Source: Phallusia mammillata
Taxonomy: Eukaryota; Chordata; Ascidiacea; Phlebobranchia; Ascidiidae
Length of the DNA: 64,000 nucleotides
Assembly (NCBI GenBank): GCA_003260075.1
Contig: QLIY01000308.1
Span: 26,136 to 90,135, forward strand
Reading direction: 5' to 3'
A program made the position numbers and the translations under genes. Positions 52,258 to 62,500 of the stretch are shown here, piece after piece. Within the stretch, counting starts at the first letter, position 1; each line of letters starts with the position of its first letter. The notes beneath the pieces were generated by a model. The model was not told where the DNA came from and made no database searches. It was given only the letters and a program-made list of their open reading frames with translations.

Positions 52258-53581
52258 CACTATGCGTTCATTTTTGTTATTAATTGACCAATATATACAA
52301 TATTCCGGGAATTAAACATAAAAAGAGAAAATTAAGATGTCAAAGCAAAAGCTGACTTGCCATTTCATGCTTTGGAACGCCTTTTGGTATTTCTTTTTAA
52401 AAATTTACCTCAGAGGAATCAGTCTCATTATGTTGCCCCAGAAATATAGCCCTAAAATAACTGAACCCAGTGGCTTCAAGCGTTTATTTCCTGTGCATAT
52501 TGCTTTACAACCATTTTACCTCAATTCGACTGAAGGTCTAACACAGAGGTCAAGGACTTGTAAGGACCAAATGGCCCCACATGAAGGGAAAGGGATCAGT
52601 ATGTTTTCATAACAAAACATTATTTCGAGCTATTTAGCCGTGTTATTTTGACTCGGTGCGCGTGCGTAACGTGCTGAAAGGAAGCAACTGGTGGCACTGA
52701 AATAACACACGGTATAAGCTGAATGCTACTGAATGACATGAAAAACCGGTTTCCAAAAAAAGTTCGTGAAGTCTGCCCTGACCTGGGTAGCAATATTGGT
52801 GTTTGGTTGAAATAGTAGCTTTTTCTAAAAAATGTTTTTTTCTGAGAATGCTATACATTGCATTGCGAGATAATTTTGTTTCTGTCTGATTAGCACAAGA
52901 ATTTTTCTAACATTGCCTATGTTGAGATGGATCTTTATTCATGAAGTGGTCTCAATTCATTCATTTGACCCAGGTTTTAAAAACTATGAAACTGTTTGTT
53001 GTGTGCTTTTTGCAAACTTGTTTAAAAATAAATAAAAAATGCAAGTGATATAAGGACCTAAAAACCAAAACGCAAATATCATTTATATTCAAATATATTC
53101 ACGGAATTGTAGATTTAAAAAATGTTGTAAGAACTGTAGTGTGTGGCTTTTATTGCTAAAGTTAATCAACGGTTAGTTTGGATCCTAATACAAATAGCGG
53201 TTTTTTCTTTGGACGTAAACTCTTTCAAAACTCACTCCACCCGATCTCATTTACATACAACGTCGGCCAAAAAACGTAGCAAAACACGCCTGTAATTAAC
53301 TTAACATGTCAACGTTAAACAATTCAACCTTTCATTGTAGCACTTACACACCCATAGGCTGTTTCTAGCTAAATTATAAAAACTAACAACATTTTTGAGC
53401 AAATCATGATCACCCATTGTGAAGGTCAGTCACGACCGTGAATCAGTCATGATATTTCACATGACTGAGCACAAAATGCCGGTGTCGTGATTGATCGCTC
53501 TCGACGCACTTTGGACTATTGAATTTTGACTGTGAATAAATCGGTGTTGACATCACGATTTTAGCCTAAACGTGTTTGCAG
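52258..53581. other. AT-rich, no gene seen
   Basis: Open frames such as 52337-52612 have no splice context or recognisable domain. Confidence 0.4.
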
Positions 53582-53747
53582 CGCTGCCAAGTTGTCATTT
53601 TGTTTCCCCACGAAAAGTTTTGTCAAATCAGGTTTTCGAAACGTAATGAAACTGTTTGGGTGAAATTGCAACTGTTTGGCTTGTATGGCCGTTTTTTATC
53701 GAAAGTCAGGTTGTTTGACAAGCTCATTTTTCAATCTCCAGATCTTG
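53582..53747 (+). CDS. Candidate internal exon, unknown protein
   Basis: Acceptor CGTGTTTGCAG and donor CTTG|GTAAAA enclose 55 codons in phase 0 ending in phase 1. The peptide includes CQVVILFPHEKFCQIRFSKR and GLYGRFLSKVRLFDKLIF, balanced in hydrophobic and basic residues. No family recognised. The open frames at 53982-54251 and 54550-54800 might belong to the same gene, but phases do not join directly. Confidence 0.35.
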
Positions 53748-54549
53748 GTAAAAAAGCAAATGCAACAAAGAATAAGCATTTATTTATCCTCATTTTACAC
53801 CAGTCATATTTATGTGCGTATCTTGTAAAGTTAGACTGTAGAAATTGTGCAAACAGCAAGTGTTTCATTTTTGTTCGTTTTTGTGTGTATAAAGGACTGT
53901 TTTAAATCAGTTGTTTTCATAATACCATCTTGGCCATGCAAGTAAAACACATGCCTTTGAAAAAGTTTTTTTTTTGGTCAGGTGCCCATTTTATCATTTG
54001 TGGTTGGTTTATGGATATTTTTAAATCGTATTAGAATAAATCTTGCACATGTTTGCTCAATATATTACAAGTTAAAGTCGTCAGGGAGCCTTTGCTGTTC
54101 AGTCTTGTTGCAAACATGCTTACAATGTACAATGTGTGTTGTCACTTCCGCAAAGCCAAGCGTTGGTTTTAAGCAGCACTTCATTCGATTGCAGCGTACA
54201 CAGTCATCACGATCTGCATCGCGCAGTTTGGCTGGCCAACAACCGGTTTAAGTCGCTTTTACCCGGGTCACCGCACTAAACTGACGTAAACTGAGCACGA
54301 TTTTTCGGCCAAACATTTTTGTACAGTGTAACCCCGTAGCGTCATGTAGCGGATATAAATTTGTGTCCGGCGTAATAGATATGTTTTTTAAATGAGTTTA
54401 GTCACACTTTTTGTTGTTTGTGACTATCTAGTCTAGAATCGTACACGACATGCAAAAACAGTCGCATTTTTTATGCTAAAAGTGTTAAATTGTGGTTTTT
54501 GCTTTCCGACTGCAGGGTAATTTTCACCAACGTTGACTCTATCATTTAG

Positions 54550-54800
54550 TTTTGTTTATTGTTGAGATGTTGAACCGCTTTGAAACTGTCTTCTCTGAAG
54601 TTTTCATGAATGTTTTAGGGTACCTTGACACATTTTTAATATTACAAAGGACCAAGCGATGTGAAAATTTGGTTTTAAAGTCAAACTTTCTGTTTAACGT
54701 AGCACGAAGTTTGGATTTTGCAGGACTTGTTATGAAGTTTGGGGTACAATCTGTGGCCGGAAATAATATTCCGAAACCATTACAATGTCTGGACTTTTAG
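54550..54800 (+). CDS. Candidate terminal exon, unknown protein
   Basis: Acceptor TATCATTTAG, two bases, then an open frame of 82 codons to TAG. It includes EMLNRFETVFSEVFMNVLGY and ends PLQCLDF. Coding-like, but no homology recognised and no upstream exon joined. Confidence 0.25.
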
Positions 54801-54916
54801 CGTGTTGTATGGTAGAGTAGATGTCAAAGTGTGCGAAGTGCCCTTCTGCTAATTAAGAAACAACTTGCTTTATTAACTTGTGTTTAAGTTGGTAGATGTG
54901 ACAACATGCTATAGAG

Positions 54917-55028
54917 CTTATACTGTATAAGCCAACGGTATTTGTCGAAACTGTCAACAATTTGGGGGGGGGGTTATAAGGCTTATACTGTATAAGCCAA
55001 CGGTATTTGTCGAAACTGTCAACAATTT
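54917..55028. repeat. About 47-base block duplicated either side of poly-G
   Basis: GCTTATACTGTATAAGCCAA and the following bases to CAACAATTT occur at 54917-54963 and 54981-55028. G10 at 54964-54973 lies between. The unit itself contains a short palindrome (CTTATACTGTATAAG). Confidence 0.9.
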
Positions 55029-55029
55029 T

Positions 55030-56265
55030 GTTCACTCGGATATGGTGACCATAGTTTAATGCAAAATTGATATCGTTAGCATTAGACACCTGGTTCTACG
55101 CACCTGTGGGTAAACCTGACCTTTTTAAAGCCCACTGATCAAGTACATTTCAGATTTAAATATTTCCTGTTCTGCAAGCAACACCTTTTGTGTGCAGCAA
55201 TGCGTGTCGACCTAGACACGTGATTATAGGTTTCCCGCCCAGGTCACGTGTGTCCTTGACCTTCTATTCTCAAACTTTCTTTGATCGTTTGGCGTTTCAG
55301 CTACAAGCAAAGCTATCAATCCAAAAGTGTGACACATCTTTTTATCCCACGTGTTTACGTTTCCCCTTGCCTTTAACGATGCGCAACCAAGCGTATCGAG
55401 GTCTTTAAAGGGTGACTGGCAATATTACTCAATGCTTTTTCATTTTTTCATTTTGTGCTTTTAAATATAGGCTGCTTATATACTACAACTTATTTAACTA
55501 GTTTTTTCACACTTTGAATCAAGACAAATGGTAAAATCTTAATTTTCTGGCCTTAATTTTGAAAAACGCCATTTGGTTGTGGTCAAAGTAAAAAAGTATT
55601 GCATGGCTTTCACGTAATAAGATCTAAAATGTGTCACTTTATTGGCTCTTCCAACTAAAAAGGTTCTACTTTAAAGCTATCAATATCATTGCTCTATATT
55701 TTTAATGAACCTGAAAAGGTAGTTGTGTTGATACATCGGTATAGGGCGGGATTAGGTTTTGACCCGAAAAAGGGGCACTTAAATTCTTGAGGACCAGCGA
55801 AAAATTAAACCCGCACATCAATAACCAACGGCTGTTAAACTGTCATCGATAAATTGGAGCCAAGTTGCCTCGTATTAGGGTCAAAGGTTACGAGGGTGTT
55901 GCACTGATGTGAGTTAACATTTTTTTCTGTTGCTGTTGACAAACAACCACATTTTTTTGGATATATACACTATGTTTTATTGCACAAGACAAAAACGACA
56001 ACATCAGGCTAAGAATAATACATATTTGTTAACAGATATTGTTTACGTGATACAAATTAAATTGCAGTTAAAGGCCTTAAATCCAATTGGTGAGTTTTCA
56101 ACAATGTTTATCCCTAAAAAAACTGTAATAAGGCATTACGTATTTTCATTAGTCACAGAAATGCATACAGCATCCTCTTAAAAAGCCCGTATCGAATCAA
56201 ATAACCATTCCTAGTGCTACGCAACACAAAATTGCATCTAAATGGTAAATACCTAACACATAGAG
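55030..56265. other. 3' flank of the glutamate receptor gene; no gene seen
   Basis: AT-rich. Lies downstream of the receptor stop (minus strand) and may include its 3' UTR. No clear polyadenylation signal was chosen. Confidence 0.35.
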
Positions 56266-56520
56266 CTACTCATATATATGGGACGAACCTCCCTCACTCC
56301 AACTGTCGTCACAAAACGATGAGCTCAAACCGCTCGATAATGCGTCATAGTAGTGACTTGGCTCAGAAAACTCACCGGGAGGGGCAATAGCCGATGACGT
56401 CACCGTGTCGTCATATGAGCTGTCCGGAACGTCATGACCCCCAAACTTGGTTGAGATTGTCCAATCAGAAGCGTGGATGCCAGGGATTGATAGAGTACCA
56501 CTTGCGAGTGAAGAATGGGA
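56266..56520 (-). CDS. iGluR last exon
   Basis: Acceptor TAATTTTGCAG, phase 0, 84 codons and TAG. Ser/Asp/Tyr-rich (SSYDDTVTSSAIAPPGEFSE; FCDDSWSEGGSSHIYE). The C-terminus does not form a class I PDZ ligand. Confidence 0.88.
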   Translation of the reverse strand, partial: SHSSLASGTLSIPGIHASDWTISTKFGGHDVPDSSYDDTVTSSAIAPPGEFSEPSHYYDALSSGLSSSFCDDSWSEGGSSHIYE

Positions 56521-59500
56521 CTGCAAAATTAAATTTCCATGGTGTATTTTTAGTTGAAAAGACAAACAATTTTGGGTCAGATTTTGTACAACATTGGATA
56601 AAGCAGTGGCGTATATAATTAACCCTATATTTTAAATCGGGGCAAGGGGCGCTATGGTTTCTGGCCCCGAATATACCGATGATACAAAACTTTACAAAAG
56701 TATACGGGTATGGGCAGTGGTGGGATTCAAATTTTTTGTCAGCCGGTTCTATTAAAAGGGTCATATTTTTCAGCCGGTTCTGTTACAAAAAGTCTATTGA
56801 CAGTAACCAGTAATGCCAATCGGTTCGCCGATCTCATAAAATTTCGTGTGACGCTTCTATAGAACCGACGCGAACCGGCTGAATCCCACCACCGGGTATA
56901 GGATTGGACAACTTCTAACCTTAACAGTGGAAATTGACCAAATACATAGAATAGATATGAAAAAAATCCTTTTTACAAGCACAACTTTTCAGTTTTCGGA
57001 AGTTGACGCTTTGCTATTGAACCTCCATTAAGATTTTATTTTACTAAATTTTACCAATTCTTTTGATGTAAAATACCCCAATCTTTTGATGTAAAATACC
57101 CCCCAAATGTAAATAATGCACTTTTATGCCTAAAATAGGTTGCAAATAGTCTTAAACTATCATTACAGTCAATGTAATCAACGCAAAGCTCTTTAATAAT
57201 AACATACAGTTAGAAACGAATTTTAATTGAACTATGATTCACTAAACGAAGTGATTACCTGCATCGAACTTAGGTTGGTGCGGGCAAAGTTTTGACGCAG
57301 AATGTCGGCACGAGTGGTAGTTTGTGGTAAATCGCGGTCGACAATAGTTGTTGTTTCCTCTTGTGGAATGAGAGGTAACGGAACAGGTAGAGTCACGTGT
57401 TCCGCAGTGTAATTGCCGGTTTCGCTTGAATGGTCACGTTTTTCGCTCTGTTCTGCTGCGGGCGGAAATGGGAGAAGGTCAAAAACGTCATCAGCTAAGA
57501 TAGTTTGGTAAAAATTGCGACACTTGACAGTTTAATTATGTTTTTGCGGTAAAATGAGTGCTTGATACGCAATAACACCGCGGTACATTCTTTAGAAACT
57601 TTCATAGACAGGTTATTTCTAAAGTATTCGGAAATTTAAAACATTTAGGAGAGCAAAATAGTCACTTTTCGATTTTTTCCATATGTCGAAGGTACATTCT
57701 TTTCGGGACTCGCGCCCTACCAACTGAGCTAAACAGGCTTAGTGGTGAACCCTCCGAAAGTCGAATCACAAGCACCGTTGCCTGCCTTGTATGCTGCACA
57801 TATGTCAGCTAATTCGCAGTAGGGGATCTCCAGGTCTTTAATGACCGTGCGTACTGATTTATGAATGAGTATGCCATGATCGCTGGTCTGCATGAACGCT
57901 TTAGGGCTGATCCCAGTATGAATGCATTTATTATATCGCGTTTTTAATCTGTATGCCACTAACCAAAAAATTCCTACACCAAAAGTGCATGGAGGAGAAA
58001 ACACAGCTTTATAAGAGAAACACAATTTACAAAATGCGATTCGCCGTAATCACAGGCCTTAAGAAGTCAACCAGCCACAGACACGTCAAAGCAATTGAAT
58101 CGCAATCACAAAAATGCGTAAATTGGCGCAATCACACGCAATATAACGCCGCAACACACAGTGATGGCAAATTTCACCTGGACTTTGGACTTCATTTAAC
58201 AATCCGCTAGCGGCGCTGGAGCGACCACTGTCTAAGTCACGTGACACTGAATCTTCGGGTTTCTTTTCGCTTACCACAATTGTACTCCTGTAAAAAAACT
58301 CTTGTATTGAAAAGTCGAAATGTCACCGCTAACCGAACCAAACCAAACCGGGTTTCAAATTGATTAGAATTCAAGTGTATTATCCCTACCCGTAATAACC
58401 ATATTAAAAGCAAAAAGACTTTGGCAAGCGATTTACATTCCTGAAAAACTCATGTAGTAACATATCAATTTGAAAAACACAGAAAACTCTGCATCTAGCA
58501 CCCAATTTGTAGGGGTTAGTGTAATATTTGTTTCTCAAATAGGGTATGGTATGATACTAACCGTTTGCAACCCAATTTTAAAATACGTAAAAAATAAAGA
58601 GATTTTTTCAATACGGCTGAGGTAATGTGTTTAAAGCACTGAATTGAAACAATGAAGGCCTGCTGGATTTTAAGCTTGATCACAACTATGCAATATTCCA
58701 ATGACAAATCTGCACCTGTATGGCGCGGCTGCTTGTTTTTCGTCTTTAGGCTTGACAGTCTTTCCACACAAGTTGCAAGTGTGTAGGGCGTGTTTCATTG
58801 TCGACTCGCGAATTCGTTTTTCTAGCTCTGCTTTTTTATCACCTACATATGTACGGATTTTAAGGTTGCAAAAAAATTCGAAATTTCTCAAGTGTTTAGA
58901 AATAGTGTCCAAAAGTGCTTTTACTTTATAGAATAGTTATAATTAAAAAGAAGTTCAGATAATCTGTACGAACCAATCGGTAAACCATGGTTGGAAAATA
59001 CGCGGCCTTAAGGCGGCTTGCGGCCGTTAGGACTAATAAGTGCAGCATTTAATAAAGTTAAATGTTAACTTTTTGAAAAAGCCCTATAAGCCTAATGATA
59101 AAATGTCAATAAACATAGTCATTGTGGCCTATGCGAGGGCACTGCATGGTAATCTAAACCAAATGGTTCCCACCTATGTGGGTTAAACCAACATGTGCAT
59201 TGATATAAAAGTTGCCGAACAAAAAAAGAAGAAAAGAACGAATGGCAACCACAGTTATTATACGACAACAAATAAAGTTAATGACCAGGGTCAAGCGCGT
59301 TGGGGTTTCCATGGTTACTCCATTCCTTGAATTTCCAAACCTCCCAACCTCCTTCCCACTTGGTAAACTCGTCTTCAAGAAGATCCAACGTTTTTCGATT
59401 TTCTCTTCGATTTTCCTAATACAGAAAAAAATACCTTTGATTGTGGCAGAGCGTAAGAAAAGTTTCTAATTGATATTTACAAACGGAAAAACTGCGGCGC

Positions 59501-62500
59501 CGGATTTATATGTGGATGTGTAGAAACTGAACTTACCTTAAATTCATATTTCCTCGCCTTTCCGACCATTCCGCTGACTCCTCCAAACCTTACCCAGGCA
59601 ATTTCTGCAATTAATATTAAGTTAGCTTAAATTTGGAAGTATGTGTTCGTAGGATTCTGTGTTGCTCAAACATAGAGCTAAAATGTTTCCGATATATGTT
59701 TTAATATTTCCATGATATCTAGTATGGATATTAGGCTCTACCCTAGTATATTTAGTATATTGTAAGGCTCAATGGCACAATACTAAGATAACAATAGTAT
59801 GTTCATTTTATTTATCAACGCGATAAACCAAGCAACCACATGACACAAGTTCTTCACAAAATAAAAAAACAATCCTTCAAAATGTCTTTTAAGATACCAT
59901 ATGCTTTGGATTTTTACTTTCGGAACCTTAAACCATTATCAAAGTTGCTTAAACTGCCCAGTAATTGCTGAAATATTTATCTTTTTACAACCCACCCGCG
60001 ATGCATATGAAGACACCAATGGAACATCCAATAATAAGGAAGACATACATCCCGATGAAGGCTTTGATATCAAGTTGGTTTTCCAACGTCTTTGCCACAT
60101 TGGTGTCCTCGCACGCCGACTCAAGCGAAAACCTGCCACAGCGTATAACCTGACGTCACATGCTTATGACATACGTTGTAAAGTCATATAAGAATGAAAC
60201 TTTATGGATGTTCTTAAACATAGAAATACCGCTAAGATATGTTAACAGTTTGTACTGTACAATTCTCTCAGGTGTTATAGCTTCTAATTTCTGTTAAGAT
60301 CATAGACTTTTAGTTGGTAATTTGTTTTTGTTGATTTTATTTGCCATTAACCGAAAGTCGTGAAAATATAGTTTTCCAGGTTTTATTGTGTGTGAATTTG
60401 ATTTTTTAACTAAACATTTTACCAAAAACCAAACATTTTATCATCAACCAAAAACAAATTTAACAAAAAAACAAAAACGCTGGGATTCAATAATGGTCCA
60501 TATTTTACTGGTGAAATCATTTTTTCAGATGTTACCATTTCTCTTCCAACATGGAAAGAGTTCCGCGGTCCCTGAGCTTTGCAATGTGGTCGTTAAACAG
60601 GGGAATCACCAGCGATCCTTTCGGGAACGGAAGAGCAAACTGATACTGGTAGAAGCCAGAACCAACCTGCAATCAAATAAAGACGTTGGTAAACACATAT
60701 GTAGTGGCTAATCCAGTTTAACTTTTGTGAGTCCAAAAATATACGTTTTGGGTTAAAAAGTTTCGTTTCGGGTATCTTTTGCATGCACATACGTGCAAGT
60801 TGGCATTTTTTATGTGTAAAGGGCATGGGCCTTGGATTCTTGTCTACACGAATGTACGTACACAAGCTCTAAAAAAATAGTACAGTAAACTACGGTTAAA
60901 CCGGATTCGGCTAATCCAGATCTTCGCCTAATTCGGACAAAACTCGACAAATCGACATCGGTTAATTCGAAACTTCGTCTAATCCGGACAATTTTTTAGG
61001 TCCGAACGGGTCTGGAATACCCGAAGTTTACTTCATTAATATAAAACATTGGTTCTTAACCAGGATGGCACGCCACCCGTTGGTATAAAACATGCAATAC
61101 TTCAATCTTATTAGCCTTAACCGGAGTTGACTGAAGTTTGACATTTGACAGTATATAAGTGATGTTAAATTTCATGTATGTTGCAAATTTTACTTCAGCT
61201 AAAGCCACCTTGTCAAACTGGCAGGAAGTCGCAAGAGCTTCTACAGCAGTTTCAAACGAAGCCATGAGATAGAAATTTCCTGCGAGAATTTTGTCGAATG
61301 CATCTTGGTGGGAATAAAACACCGATCCGTTCCATTCCTTTTTCAGGTAGTTGTAAAGCAACCTAGAGTAAATAAATGTAGTTACGGGAAATTTAGCATT
61401 CTGTTGTGCAAAAAAAACATAAAAAGTGTTAGTTCATGCTTTCTACATTGGTAAACGTTAGGCGTTTATGCTCCAAATGAATTGAATGACCTGAATCAAT
61501 TAAACAGTGGTCCCAACATTTTTTTAACTAAAGACGCTTTTTTGAATATCAAATTTATCAAGTCTGCTGTGGACCCCAAGTACAATAAACTCTTATTAAA
61601 TCTTTCTTTGTATTATTTACATTTTTCGGGGGGGGGGGGGAACACTTAATTTCAATAGAATTAAGAGCACTTACTGTTCAAAAGCTAAAGACGTCGTACG
61701 TTTACATAAACGGTGGAGTAATATTTCCATGGAAAACACACACAAAGGTTTCTTCACGACGAAACCAATTCAATTACAAAAATACCCTAAAGCTTCCACC
61801 CATTCGACATGAGCGTCAAAAGCACAACTTTAATTTCCAAAAAAGTCCGCGCCACTCAGAAATACAAAAGCGTTCAATCGAAACCTCGCCAAATGAAACT
61901 GAAACTTATTTCATTAAGGCTGGCTTAGGCTTAATACCATACGCTCTGTTTGTGCATATAATTCTTAGTACTTACGTGTAGGGTCTTTCTTTTGCATCTG
62001 GAAGGAAGAGAGTTAGCATTGGATTGTCGTACATAATCCCGTATGCAAACTCCTTCTGACTTGCTAGTTCGTCCAAAGTTTCGATTCCTCCTTTGTTTCC
62101 CTAAATTCAATATAGCTTTGTCGCATTCAGGTTGTAACAATTTTAAGCCTAAACATTTCCAAACTTTAATTTAAGGTTTAGTTCTAGTACTTTTGACATA
62201 GCTATATTCGCGGACTGAATGAAAATGTAATGCAATGTAAACATTTTGTAAAAATTCGTATAACTCGATGTGGTAGCAGACTCGTGGACAACCTTTCAAC
62301 GAAACCATTTATGTCCTTGGATTTCAACAAAGAAAAAATGGTTTATTCAAAATCAAGTTATTAATTGGGTCATACAAATATTGTCAAGCAAAAACAAATG
62401 TGGCCAAGATTTGAAGGCACCGAAATATAAAACACAACTAGCAAGAAAAACTGAAATGTTTGACCTCAAACCATTCTCAAATTACCTGCGTCATAAACAA

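Noticed and set aside
57729-58025. 98-codon minus-strand frame as an alternative iGluR tail exon
   Set aside because: It lies between two exons that join in phase without it, and its stop falls in the tRNA-like sequence.
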